Below are positions 6,856 to 16,597 of a stretch of 34,033 nt of DNA, piece by piece. A model generated the notes under the pieces. It made no database searches. It was not told where the DNA came from and saw only the letters and a program-made list of their open reading frames with translations. A program made the translations under genes and the position numbers. Numbering within the stretch: the first letter of the stretch is position 1; every line of letters starts with the position of its first letter. Origin of the DNA: a virus; the IMG/VR virus record IMGVR_UViG_3300044734_000050, positions 1 through 34,033 of that record; one strand, given 5' to 3'.

Positions 6856-9800
6856 CTAATTCTTAGCCTTCATCGGGATGCCGAACGCGTGGTTGAAGCC
6901 TTCCTCCACCTTGTCAAAGAGGCGAGGGATATAGGGGAAGTTGGCACCCAAGGTGAACATTCGGCCCGCGTGGGTATCACTTTCGTTCCATTCTGACGGA
7001 TGGGTAGCGGCGCGCGCGACTTGCATCATATTTTTCAATTTTCCGTAGGTCGGCCCGAGGAACATGCTGGCAGCGTCTTGGCTCACAAACTTAGAAAGCG
7101 GTTTGTCGGCACCAATGACCCGGTAAATGTCGGCCTTGCCGCCCGTGGCCTTCGATAGAATCGAGTTGGAATCGTCGATCACACCGAGGATGCCGCCACG
7201 CGACACGCCTTCCTTGAACCAATCCTGCACCCGGTCGGAGGTCTTTTGCCCCGACGCCATGGTGTTGATCCGATAGGCCAGCATGCCCATGCCGACGGCG
7301 GTGATCAGCCCGGCCATCGTGCCGGCGTCGTGGCGCTGCAGGTTGCTGATCAGGATGCGCTGCGTCGCCGAGACGGTGAACTTCTTATACTGCACCAGCA
7401 CGTTAAAACCGGGCTTGCTCATGAACTTCGGGATTTCGCCATAGCCCGGCTGCACCACCGCGATGTCGACATCCCGCCCGACCGCGCCCCGGAACGCCCG
7501 CGCGGCCGCCTGATCGGTCCAGTTGCCCATGTTCGGCAGGATGATGCCCTTGACCCGCTCGCCGCCGTTGTTCGACCACTGCTCCCAGATCCGCGCGGCC
7601 TGCGCCTCGGTGATGTTGCCTTCGGCCAGGCGCTGGATTTGCTTCGCCGTCGCCTTGCCGGCCGCGACCGCTTCGGAGGCGCGCAGGATGTTGCTCGCCA
7701 CCGCATTCGTCGCCATCCGCTTCTGGATATCGGTCAGTGGCGCGAGCAGGTTCGCGATAAAAGCCTTGTCCGACACCCAGGTCAGCGCGCGCTCGAATTT
7801 CGAGTTCGGCCGGTAATGCTCGGCGATATCGGACAGGGCGTGGTTGCGCGAGGCCGAGTGCGATTCGATCCCGATGCCGAACGCCTTCCATTCATCGCCG
7901 GCGGCCTTCACCGCCGCCCATGCCTCGTGGTCCATCAGCGATGCCGCGAACGGCACCCAGGCATCCTTGAAGGCGGATTCGATGCCGTGACGGAACGCGA
8001 CGCCGGCGAAGTCCGGCAGCGATGCCACCGCCATGCCGTGGCTGGAAATGATGTTGTTGACCTTGAGGGCGTTCTGCGAGAACCGCGCCAGCCCTTGCAT
8101 GGTCGGATCGTAGCCGAAGGTGCCCCTGATCCGGTCGCGCATCGCGGCCACGTTGCGGATGTCGGAATCCATCTGCGACTTGAGCTTGTTCTGCGCGGTC
8201 TCGCTTTTGGCCTCGGCGCGCTTGGTCGCATAAGCGCCCTCGATCTCCTTCATCACCGCGGTCAGGTTCGGGTCGCCGTCGAACCTTTCGGCCAGCAGCG
8301 CGTCGGGCAGCACCGAGTGGGTGTAGGATTTCAGCGCTTCGGTAGCCGAGCGCCGCAGCCATGGTTTTGCCATCTCATAGGGAATGTCGATCTCGCGGTG
8401 CGCCGCATGACCGCGCAATTCTGGATCGCCGGGGCCGACCGCGCCGGTGGTCGAATCCGTGTCATACGGCAGCCGGCCTTCCGGGGTGCCGATGACGCGG
8501 CCGGCGATCTCCTCGGCGCGGGATTTGAGCTCCTGCCGGGATAGCTGCCGGTCGGATTCGAGGATGCGCTTGACGGCCTTGTCGATCGCCTTGTCGGCGG
8601 ATGAGAGGCGCTTCGCGTCCTGTCCGCGCCCCTCCTCGGCCTTGGCCCTCGCTTTCAACGCGGACTTTGCTTCGGCAACCGATTTGCCTTCCCACGCCGC
8701 GATTTCCTCCTCGATCAGCTTGCGGGTCTGATCGTGCACCGCATTGGCGCGGATCAGCGCGTCCTCATGGCCGCCCCGGAACAGGTCGTCGTCTTTCATC
8801 TTCGCCAGTTTTGCGGTGCTGGATTCGATGGTCGCCTGCGCCTCGGCGAGCCGGCTTGCCAGCCCCTCGATCCGGGCTTGCGCGCGCGCCTTTGTGGTTT
8901 GCGCGGCTTCCAGGTGATCTGTCCAGTCGCCGACGAAACGGTTCCAGTCAGCGCTGATCTTTTCTTTGTTCCAAAGGTGTGGCGCATAACTCTCGCCCGG
9001 GCGTGAGGTGGTTTCGTTGAACCCCTTGATCGACTTCGCTGCCCGTTCTTTGATCGGGTTGAAGCCGTTCTTCCTCATCCATTGCGCCATGGCGGCGACC
9101 TGCGGCGTCGGGTGCGCATCGCCGGTCGAAAGCGCGTCGTAAACCGCGGCGTTGAAGTCATCGAACGACATCTTGCCGGCAGGCGCCCGGCCGGTCATCC
9201 GCTGCACCAGCGTGGCCCCGTCGTCCTGCCCGAGATAGCTGCCCCACTGCTTGAGCATTTCCTGATCGGCCTGCCAGTGCAGCCCCTCGCGGACCTGTTT
9301 CAACTCGCGCTCGATGGTCGGCCCGCCGTACCGGGTTGCGGTCTGGCCTTCCTTGTTGGCCATCAGCATGATCGGCGTGTCGACCATTTCCGATAGCGCC
9401 GCCTTGGCCGGATGCACGCTGTTGGTCAGCACGTCGAGGTTCGGGAACATCTTCGACACGCCCTTGGCGACGCCGGGAATGCTGTCGAGGCCGTAGGGGA
9501 TCGGGGAGAGGTTGCGGGTGTCGGACGGCGCGGCACCGGCGGCCAGGGCTTGGCCGGTGCCGGGTTGCAGGTCAACGGTGGTTTCGAAGCCTTCGCCGGC
9601 AGACACCTTTTCACCGCCGACCCTCGCTCCCGTTACTCTTTCGCCCGAGATTTTGGTGATCTCCGGATGATCGATCTGGAATTGCTTTAAGATGGCGCGC
9701 AGGTCCGCGGGTCCGATGGAATTCTTTCCCCCTCCCGGAGCATAGATATCCGCGATGCGCGCAGTGTCTCCGTCGAATTTGACACTGACGGCCGCAACCT

Positions 9801-10665
9801 CCTTACCGGCAGCATCTTTGACGCTGAAGGATTTCTCACCTCTTTTTTCCGTGCCCCATTCATCGGGTTCAAATCTGAATTTTGGTTCCGGAGGGGCATG
9901 CACCGCATCGGCTATATTGCCCGACGGCCCAGTCATGCCCGGATCAGGCCCGGGCGTGCTTTCTTCCAGCACGCCATTGTGCCGCGACAGTTTGACCCGC
10001 CCGGCATCCAGCGTGCCGAGGCCTTTGTCGAGCAGCCCTTCCCGCGCCAGCAGGGCATAGCCGCCGGCGCCGATCAGCGCCGACAGCAGGGTCGAGGAGC
10101 CGACATTGATGGCCGATTCCGATAGCGTCCGTTCGGGCTGGCTGGCCTGCAGCAGGGCTTCCTGCGCGGTAGACTGCATCAGGGCCACCTTGCCGACCGA
10201 CAGGCCCAGATTAGCCGCCCTGCCCGCCACAGCCGCCTCCCGCGCCAGCCGCACGGCGTTGCCCATCGGCAGGAACATGGTCGGAGCAACCAGCCCCATC
10301 CGCAGCCCGGCCACGGTGCCATTCCAGCCCGACGCCGCGATGGCCTGCTTTTCCTTCTCCCGCTGAGTGATCTCTGCCCATATCGCCTGCGATTCTTGGG
10401 GCGACGTTGATCCCAAAAATAACGAGCCGTGCAGGCGCAGAGCCGTGTCGTCCGGCCAGCTTTTCAGATCGTCGACGGGGTTGTAGCCTGGCACCGGGGT
10501 GTAACTGCCGCGGCTCATGTACTGGATCATCGACCCGAGTTCATTCCCGGTGTGGAAAAGCGCGGTTTCCAGTTCCGGGTTTGTCGGCGGCGCGGGAACG
10601 GGTTTGGGCACCTCGCCAAGGCCGGGGCGGAATCCTATGCCGGCTTCCTCGTTAAAATCGCTCAT
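6856..10665 (-). CDS. Large internal virion (ejection) protein, gp16-like (1269 aa)
   Basis: Size and position, after the gp14- and gp15-like genes and before the tailspike, match the largest ejected core protein of T7-like phages, which helps DNA cross the cell envelope. Residues 110-210 are Gly/Ala-rich and moderately hydrophobic (SALIGAGGYALLA). Residues 265-352 form a compact alpha/beta segment that looks inserted. Residues 580-720 are a long charged coiled coil (RLAEAQATIESSTAKLAKMKDD). The C-terminal third is helical with several hydrophobic patches. I noticed no cysteine. The start overlaps the upstream stop. No lytic transglycosylase motif is apparent here; that activity is in the neighbour. 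Confidence 0.7.
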   Translation of the reverse strand: MSDFNEEAGIGFRPGLGEVPKPVPAPPTNPELETALFHTGNELGSMIQYMSRGSYTPVPGYNPVDDLKSWPDDTALRLHGSLFLGSTSPQESQAIWAEITQREKEKQAIAASGWNGTVAGLRMGLVAPTMFLPMGNAVRLAREAAVAGRAANLGLSVGKVALMQSTAQEALLQASQPERTLSESAINVGSSTLLSALIGAGGYALLAREGLLDKGLGTLDAGRVKLSRHNGVLEESTPGPDPGMTGPSGNIADAVHAPPEPKFRFEPDEWGTEKRGEKSFSVKDAAGKEVAAVSVKFDGDTARIADIYAPGGGKNSIGPADLRAILKQFQIDHPEITKISGERVTGARVGGEKVSAGEGFETTVDLQPGTGQALAAGAAPSDTRNLSPIPYGLDSIPGVAKGVSKMFPNLDVLTNSVHPAKAALSEMVDTPIMLMANKEGQTATRYGGPTIERELKQVREGLHWQADQEMLKQWGSYLGQDDGATLVQRMTGRAPAGKMSFDDFNAAVYDALSTGDAHPTPQVAAMAQWMRKNGFNPIKERAAKSIKGFNETTSRPGESYAPHLWNKEKISADWNRFVGDWTDHLEAAQTTKARAQARIEGLASRLAEAQATIESSTAKLAKMKDDDLFRGGHEDALIRANAVHDQTRKLIEEEIAAWEGKSVAEAKSALKARAKAEEGRGQDAKRLSSADKAIDKAVKRILESDRQLSRQELKSRAEEIAGRVIGTPEGRLPYDTDSTTGAVGPGDPELRGHAAHREIDIPYEMAKPWLRRSATEALKSYTHSVLPDALLAERFDGDPNLTAVMKEIEGAYATKRAEAKSETAQNKLKSQMDSDIRNVAAMRDRIRGTFGYDPTMQGLARFSQNALKVNNIISSHGMAVASLPDFAGVAFRHGIESAFKDAWVPFAASLMDHEAWAAVKAAGDEWKAFGIGIESHSASRNHALSDIAEHYRPNSKFERALTWVSDKAFIANLLAPLTDIQKRMATNAVASNILRASEAVAAGKATAKQIQRLAEGNITEAQAARIWEQWSNNGGERVKGIILPNMGNWTDQAAARAFRGAVGRDVDIAVVQPGYGEIPKFMSKPGFNVLVQYKKFTVSATQRILISNLQRHDAGTMAGLITAVGMGMLAYRINTMASGQKTSDRVQDWFKEGVSRGGILGVIDDSNSILSKATGGKADIYRVIGADKPLSKFVSQDAASMFLGPTYGKLKNMMQVARAATHPSEWNESDTHAGRMFTLGANFPYIPRLFDKVEEGFNHAFGIPMKAKN

Positions 10666-13600
10666 GGCTGCGGCATGCCGGTGTTGCCGGTGCGCACCGC
10701 CTCGACGCCGGTCAGCTTGCCGCGCAGGGCCGCCTCGTGCTTGGCCATGTACTTTGCGGAATCGAAGGTGATGCGGTCAGGCAGCACGTCGATATCGCCG
10801 TTGCCGCGCTTGATGGCCACGAAATAGGACGGCGGGCGGCCGCCGCTGATCTCGCCTTCGGTGCGGCTGTCCGACACCAGTCCGGCGATCGACCAGCTGG
10901 TGCGCGGTGACGACCCCTTGCCCGGCACGTCGGGGTGCTTGCGCATCGCCGGGCCTTGCGAGGCAGTAACGAAATCGGTCAGCTGCTCGCCGATCCAGTT
11001 CGGCGCGCCTTCGATGGGGCGGTTATAGTGCTCCGGCGGGAGGCGCATCAGCTGATTGCCAGCGGCTTCGGACGGGCCCCAGGTCGAGGCCAGCCGCTTC
11101 ACCGCCGCATCGCTGGCCTTGTCCGCGGGCAGGCCCATGGTCCGCAGCTGGGTATAGGTCGCGCTGTAATCGTTCACCAGCGCGCTGCCGGTCAGGGCGT
11201 CGAACGGCACCCTCGGCGTGTTGCCGGTGATGCCGCCGAGCAGCCATGAGCCCGTGCCCATCTTGTAGGCCATATCGGACGGCGAGACCGTCTTGACCTC
11301 CTTCTTGGCCGCCTCGACCGCCTGCTCGCGGGCTTTGGCCGTGGCCGGGTCATCGGACTGATTGAGCAGCTTGGCGAGTTCCGTCGCGCCGAAACTGCCC
11401 TTGAGCGCGTTCCAAGCCTGCATCTTATCGATCGACGACTTGCCCAGCGCCTGCTCGGCGCGCGCGGCGTTCTGCTGCCACTGCTTGTCGACCACGGCGT
11501 TCGCGGTCGACATCTTCACCGGGTCGAGGCTGGACTGCATCGCGGTCAGGGTGTCGGTAAAGCCTTTTTGCCCGAGCAGCTTTTCCATGTCCTCAGCGCG
11601 CAAGGTGGTCGCGACCTGGGCCAGAACCTGCGCGCCGGCCGGTCCCTCAAGGGCCGCCTGCAGCTGCGGGACCTCATCCTTGGCCAGCACCGGCGGCGCC
11701 GGGCTATGATTCATGGCGGCGATGCGCTGCGAGGCGGCGATGCGCTGCGTCAGCGCGGCCGGGATGGTTTCGGGCTTGCCGGGATCGATCGGCGCCACCG
11801 GTGCGATCCAGCCGCGGTGCGCCGCTTCCTCGAACGGCTTCTCGGCCAGCCGCTTTTCGGACGCCTGCTGCTGATCGAAAAACGCGGCCGCAACCCGCAT
11901 GTGGTGCTGGTCCTGCCCGTCGGACATCTCGCGATATTGCGCCGTCAGCGCGGCGCGTTCCGGTGCCGGCAGCTTTGACACGATTTCGCTGTTGATCCGG
12001 CCGTCCATCGCCGCCACCTCGGCGCCGAGCTTTTCCGGGTATCGGGCGGCCTGCTGCCGCGCCAGCGCTACGTCGGCCGGATCGGGTGCCAGTCCCGCAT
12101 CGACCGCCTTGCCGACGCCGCCGATGACAAGCCGCGCAGCCTGCACGGAACTGGTTTCGTCGGCCGCAATGGCGCGCACCGCGGCGGAAATCAGGTACGG
12201 GTTGCGCTGCACCTGCTCATAGGTAAAGCCTGCCCCGCCATTGGCCGCCGGCGCGATGCCGCGGCCCGAGCCCGCCGGCTGCCGCCCACCCGGCAGCGAC
12301 GACCACTGGCCGGACAGTTGCCGCGGCACGTCCGAGATCGCCGCCTGATCGCCGGACTTGAGGACGCCGAGCAGGTCTTTGCCGGTTTTGGCCTTGTATT
12401 CGGTCTGCGCCAGATCCCACGCGGCGGCGTCTTGGTTCTCGGGGGAGAAGTCTTTCAGGCCGAGTTTCTTCTTTTGCGCGTCCCAGGTCGATCCGAGGAA
12501 CTGGTAGCGGCCGGCCGCGGATGATGTCTTGCCGGCGTCGGGGCCGGAGGTGATCGGCTCATCGACGCGGGGATGATCGGCAAAGCCTGCAAACAGCTTG
12601 CCGCCATACCGGACGTTGTAGAGCCCGGCGGATTCCGGCCCGGCAATGTGGTCGAGCAGCGCGCGGCCCTCGGGCGGGATGGCCTGGTTGACGGCGCCGA
12701 GCCGGTTGATGCCGAGTGCCTGCGCCTGCATTTCGAGCGGCAGGGTGTCGAGGCCGCGGCGCTGCTGCGCGACCAGCTGGTTGGCATAAATCTCATGCGC
12801 GCCCTTGGCATCGCCGCGGGACATCGCCTGCGCCATCGCCATACCGACGAGCGGATCGGTGGGCACCACCTTGCCGCTGGCCAGATTGTCTTTCAGCAGC
12901 GTGACATCTTCCTTGCCCGCCGCCACCCGTTCCAGCGCATCGGCGGTCAGGTATTGCAGCCGCGCCATGCCGTGCGAGTAGAGCCGGTTGCGGTCGACCT
13001 CACTCAGGTCCGGGTTTTGCAGGATGCTTTCGTTCAAGGCCTTTTGCGCGTCGCCCTTGCCCTTTTTGGTGAAGGTCTCGTCGATATGCGCGACGATGGC
13101 TTCGCCCTGCAGCAGACCTTTGAAATTCTTGACCTCAAGATCGATCTGCTCCTGCGGCATCTTGAACAGCGGATTGGTGCCGAGCGCCTTGTAGGAGGCT
13201 TGCAGCATTTCCAGCGACTGCTTGAACTGCGGCGTGTCGGTGCCGCCCGGCTGGCGCGCGAGGCCCTGCAGGGTGTTCTTATTGTCCGCGATCTGCGCCA
13301 TCAGCGATTTTTGCTGATTGGTAACGTCGAGTTGCCCGGCCGTGTTCGTGATCGCGTTGTAGTGCTGGGTCTGCAGCGAGTCGAAATGCTGCGCGATGCC
13401 CTGCCCCGTGACGCCGCCGCCGTGGTCCGCCAGGTACTTCGCCCTGTAGGCCGCCGCCGCCTTTTCGAATGCGGCAGGATCAGTCGGATATTCTTGGTGC
13501 AGTTCGTTCAATTGCTGCGAGATGACGTTGCCGTGCTGCGCGATGGTGCCCGCCACCACAGCGGCGTGGTAGGTCTCGCCCGCCCGGCCGAAGATCATCG

Positions 13601-13841
13601 AGTTCGCAGGGTTGACGACGCTGACCGAACCATCGTCGTTGCGCACGACTTTCTGCTGCTGCAGATCGTCGGCGGCCTGTTCCTTGGCCTGCTTGGTCGC
13701 GACATCCATCATGGTGTCGGCGACCTTGCCGAGCGCGCCCGCCATCTCGTTGTAGGGCGCGGCAACGTCCTGCCGGCTGACCGACGATTGCGGCGCCGTC
13801 GAGGTGACGATGCGGTCCGGCAACAGGAGAAGGTCAACCAT
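10662..13841 (-). CDS. Internal virion protein with lambda-R-like transglycosylase domain (1059 aa)
   Basis: Residues 390-525 match the lambda R/GH104 muramidase pattern: HIAGPESAGLYNVRYGG with Glu403 as likely catalytic acid, LFAGFADHP, SSAAGRYQFLGSTWD, LGLKDFSPENQDAAAWDLA. The flanks are long helical, Gln/Ala-rich regions typical of ejected core proteins. The protein occupies the gp15 position (after gp14-like, before gp16-like). It probably opens a local hole in peptidoglycan during DNA entry. The ATG at 13841 overlaps the upstream TGA (TGATG), and its end overlaps the gp16-like start. Confidence 0.8.
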   Translation of the reverse strand: MVDLLLLPDRIVTSTAPQSSVSRQDVAAPYNEMAGALGKVADTMMDVATKQAKEQAADDLQQQKVVRNDDGSVSVVNPANSMIFGRAGETYHAAVVAGTIAQHGNVISQQLNELHQEYPTDPAAFEKAAAAYRAKYLADHGGGVTGQGIAQHFDSLQTQHYNAITNTAGQLDVTNQQKSLMAQIADNKNTLQGLARQPGGTDTPQFKQSLEMLQASYKALGTNPLFKMPQEQIDLEVKNFKGLLQGEAIVAHIDETFTKKGKGDAQKALNESILQNPDLSEVDRNRLYSHGMARLQYLTADALERVAAGKEDVTLLKDNLASGKVVPTDPLVGMAMAQAMSRGDAKGAHEIYANQLVAQQRRGLDTLPLEMQAQALGINRLGAVNQAIPPEGRALLDHIAGPESAGLYNVRYGGKLFAGFADHPRVDEPITSGPDAGKTSSAAGRYQFLGSTWDAQKKKLGLKDFSPENQDAAAWDLAQTEYKAKTGKDLLGVLKSGDQAAISDVPRQLSGQWSSLPGGRQPAGSGRGIAPAANGGAGFTYEQVQRNPYLISAAVRAIAADETSSVQAARLVIGGVGKAVDAGLAPDPADVALARQQAARYPEKLGAEVAAMDGRINSEIVSKLPAPERAALTAQYREMSDGQDQHHMRVAAAFFDQQQASEKRLAEKPFEEAAHRGWIAPVAPIDPGKPETIPAALTQRIAASQRIAAMNHSPAPPVLAKDEVPQLQAALEGPAGAQVLAQVATTLRAEDMEKLLGQKGFTDTLTAMQSSLDPVKMSTANAVVDKQWQQNAARAEQALGKSSIDKMQAWNALKGSFGATELAKLLNQSDDPATAKAREQAVEAAKKEVKTVSPSDMAYKMGTGSWLLGGITGNTPRVPFDALTGSALVNDYSATYTQLRTMGLPADKASDAAVKRLASTWGPSEAAGNQLMRLPPEHYNRPIEGAPNWIGEQLTDFVTASQGPAMRKHPDVPGKGSSPRTSWSIAGLVSDSRTEGEISGGRPPSYFVAIKRGNGDIDVLPDRITFDSAKYMAKHEAALRGKLTGVEAVRTGNTGMPQP

Positions 13842-14290
13842 CAGCCGATCCCCGCAATTCCTTTGGCGATGCCCGCCGCAGCGCCGATCTCGCCCGCGAG
13901 CAACGCCTTGCCGGCGGCGTCGCGGTAATAGGCCGCATCCGCCTTGTCCTGCCGCGACTGCGCCAAGATGCTGTCCACCGCCGTCAACCGCTGGCTCGTT
14001 CCCAGCGCTTCCTGATCCTCAAGGATGGCCGCGCCGGTCGGCGAATTCGGGTCGGCATGCGCGGCCGCGCGCACCGCCTCGATATTGCCCAGCGTATTAT
14101 TGAGGCTGCGGGTCATCTGCCCGCCGGTCTGCACGGCTTTGAGCTCGCCATATTTCGCGGCGTTGTCGAGTTTTTCGGCCTGCCAGTTGTCGGCCTCGGC
14201 GGTGCCCTGCGCCTTCAAGATGGTGGCATAGCCCTGCAACCCGATTGAGGCGAGCGAGCCTGCACCGGCACCGGCGCCCGAACTACCCAT
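13841..14290 (-). CDS. Internal virion protein, gp14-like (149 aa)
   Basis: The protein is small, Ala/Gly-rich and helical, with hydrophobic N- and C-termini (GSLASIGLQGYATIL at the start, LLAGEIGAAAGIAKGIAGIG at the end) and a central Gln/Asp/Ala helix. Size, composition and position between the tail tubular B-like gene and the transglycosylase-bearing core protein fit T7 gp14, the small ejection protein that enters the outer membrane. Sequence motifs alone would not name it; gene order carries the call. Confidence 0.6.
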   Translation of the reverse strand: MGSSGAGAGAGSLASIGLQGYATILKAQGTAEADNWQAEKLDNAAKYGELKAVQTGGQMTRSLNNTLGNIEAVRAAAHADPNSPTGAAILEDQEALGTSQRLTAVDSILAQSRQDKADAAYYRDAAGKALLAGEIGAAAGIAKGIAGIG

Positions 14291-14302
14291 GATGCGCTCC
14301 GT

Positions 14303-16594
14303 TCATAGCGTAACCTCGATGCCGATCTCGAGCAGTTGTAGCGGGCCCGGCGTATCCTTGATCAGCGCGACGCGGGGATCGAATGAGCTGCCGACGGTCG
14401 GGATTTGCTCGACCGTCTCGCGCTGCGGCGGCGGCAGGGTGGCGTCGTCGTCCTGGTTGTGGGCAGAAAACCGGGTCTGAGCCATCACGGTGCCGAGCGG
14501 CGGCGAGGTGCGGGTGACCTTGCCCGAGAACAGCCGCGCCAGCACAAAGCCGGTCGAGTGGATCACATAGACCGCGAAAGACGCGATCTGCCGCAATCGC
14601 ATCCGCTGGTGCATGTCGGCACCCGGGTTCGCCGCCGGGCAGAACGGTTCGACAACCGACGTCCATGGTTGGCCGGCCACCAGCGATGCCGCGCTCAAGT
14701 CCTCGCCGCCGCTGTTCTGCGGCACGATGAAGCCCTGCGCGTCGATGTCATAGGTGCCCATCGATCGCGTGCCCTGATCCATCAGCGAGACGGTCTGCCG
14801 CGGCAGCCACCACAGCGGCCCCAGCCCGGCCGCCGGCACCATCGCCGCGGGCAGGCTGTTCACCGACACCGCGCCGTCGAGGTAGCGGGTATCGTCAAGG
14901 ATTTCGCAGATGACCCGGCCGGAGTAGTTCGTGGTGAACAGCACGTCGGCATTGAGCGCGGCGATCCACTGGACCACGCCGGCGCCGGACCACGGGCTCC
15001 ATCCAACCGCGCTGAGCTTGCCGTCGCTGGCCTCGTATTTTCCGCACACCACGGTGCCATCGCCATTGAGCGCATAGACATAGCGCTCGTTGAACGCGCC
15101 ATCGGCATTCGGAGCTGCCAGCGCCACAATGTTGGAAAACAGATGGCCGGCGAATTCTGACAGCCTTTCAGTGCTGAACGGCCGGTAATAGGCGCCCGGC
15201 GCCATCACTGCCATAACGCTGTTGCCGTCGGCGCTGACATAGAAGATCGACGCTTGGGCGACGCGGGGCTGCACCCTGGCGGCGCCGTCGCCGGAAAGCA
15301 TCTGGAAACCGACGCTGCCGGGCTTGAGCGGATTCGATGCGTCGATCTTGATGTAAAAAACCTTGTGGTCGCAGAACACGAATTCCGAACTCTCCGGGCC
15401 CGGCACCACATGCTGCACCCGCGCCTTGTCAGGTGCCAATTCGAAGATGGCGCCGTTCGGCACGGTAGGGCCGCCGACGTAGCAATCGGTCGGCGAATTG
15501 ATTGCGGACCAGCCGATGCCGCCGGGTACGGCGGGAAAGTCGCAAAAGCCGAGCCGGTAGTTGTCGACGAAAACCGATTGCGGATAACCGCGATAGGCGT
15601 TCATCACCTCCTCGTCCCAGATCGTCACGCCGATGGTCGGCGCGTCGATTGCGCCCGCGCTGTTAACCTCGATGCTTCCGGCCGGCCCGACGACGGTTTC
15701 GGCCGTCTGGAACGCCACCGTGCGCTGTTCGTAATAGCTGACCGCGACCACGCTGGCGTTGGTCGAAAGCAACTGCACGCCGATGGCGCCGGAACTGATC
15801 GAGGTGATGATGCCCTTTGATCCCGACTTTGCGCCCTGGATCACGTCGCCGACCGAGAACGACGACCTCGGGTCGATCGCGATGCCAAGGTTCTGATGGC
15901 CCGGCAAGGCTTCCAGAATCGTCACATGGACGATCTGAGGACTGACGAATGAGGTGATCAACATCTGCCGGTTGACGAAGCGGAGCAGTGTGCCGACGTG
16001 CTGAGGCGTGAAGATCGCAGCGGACGCCGTTACCACCACATCCGTGCCGGTTTGTGCGGCCGGCAGCAGGGTGATGTTCTGCGGGCTGATGCGATAGAAA
16101 AAGGTGCGCTTCTGGCCGCCGACAACCAGTTCGTTGAAATCCGAACTCGTCCATGTCCCGATCCCATCCCAGGTCAGAATTTGCGGCTTCATCCCCGGAT
16201 AGGTGAAATAGATCGACAGACCAAGTTGCGCGATTACGATCTGGTTGACGGTCGCCGCCGTCCATTTGAAGGTTGCGGCGGATGAAAAGGTCGCCACCAC
16301 CACGTCGGCCGCGTTACGGATCTGCACCGTGGGCGTCGCGCCGACGACGCCGAAAGCCACCTTGAACAGGTTGCCGGGCGACACCGTGAATTCCTCGATC
16401 CGGTTGAATTCCTGGCTCGGGAACAGCGCTGAGCGGCCAGGCCGGTTCTGGATGATGCGCGAATTGCGGATGCGCATGTTCGACATCTGGCGCAAGCCGG
16501 CCTTGCGGGCCGGATGATCGTCAGCCCGCTTGAACTCGACATCTACCTCGCCATAGGAGAAGTCGCGCTGGGCACCCTGGATTTTCTGGGCCAT
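14303..16594 (-). CDS. Tail tubular protein B-like (gp12-like nozzle) (763 aa)
   Basis: The N-terminus (AQKIQGAQRDFSYGEVDVEFKRADDHPARKAGLRQMSNM, quoted here in parts: QRDFSYGEVD, RQMSNMRIRN, IIQNRPGRS) matches the start of phage nozzle/tail tubular B proteins, where the chain first lists ring contacts and then folds into a beta-propeller. The rest is beta-rich with repeated strand-turn units and VFCDHKVFYIK, SEFVFCDH and LWWLPRQ segments. The 763-aa length agrees with T7 gp12 (about 790). It lies directly after the adaptor gene, 4 nt apart. It would form the end of the short tail. Confidence 0.75.
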   Translation of the reverse strand: MAQKIQGAQRDFSYGEVDVEFKRADDHPARKAGLRQMSNMRIRNSRIIQNRPGRSALFPSQEFNRIEEFTVSPGNLFKVAFGVVGATPTVQIRNAADVVVATFSSAATFKWTAATVNQIVIAQLGLSIYFTYPGMKPQILTWDGIGTWTSSDFNELVVGGQKRTFFYRISPQNITLLPAAQTGTDVVVTASAAIFTPQHVGTLLRFVNRQMLITSFVSPQIVHVTILEALPGHQNLGIAIDPRSSFSVGDVIQGAKSGSKGIITSISSGAIGVQLLSTNASVVAVSYYEQRTVAFQTAETVVGPAGSIEVNSAGAIDAPTIGVTIWDEEVMNAYRGYPQSVFVDNYRLGFCDFPAVPGGIGWSAINSPTDCYVGGPTVPNGAIFELAPDKARVQHVVPGPESSEFVFCDHKVFYIKIDASNPLKPGSVGFQMLSGDGAARVQPRVAQASIFYVSADGNSVMAVMAPGAYYRPFSTERLSEFAGHLFSNIVALAAPNADGAFNERYVYALNGDGTVVCGKYEASDGKLSAVGWSPWSGAGVVQWIAALNADVLFTTNYSGRVICEILDDTRYLDGAVSVNSLPAAMVPAAGLGPLWWLPRQTVSLMDQGTRSMGTYDIDAQGFIVPQNSGGEDLSAASLVAGQPWTSVVEPFCPAANPGADMHQRMRLRQIASFAVYVIHSTGFVLARLFSGKVTRTSPPLGTVMAQTRFSAHNQDDDATLPPPQRETVEQIPTVGSSFDPRVALIKDTPGPLQLLEIGIEVTL

Positions 16595-16597
16595 GGG

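Noticed and set aside
7246-8544. 432-aa plus-strand frame opposite the gp16-like gene
   Set aside because: It is Arg/His/Gly-rich antisense with no ribosome site or motif.
12573-13928. 451-aa plus-strand open frame opposite the transglycosylase core protein
   Set aside because: It has the same antisense GC artefact composition. The minus-strand frame has a recognisable enzyme domain.
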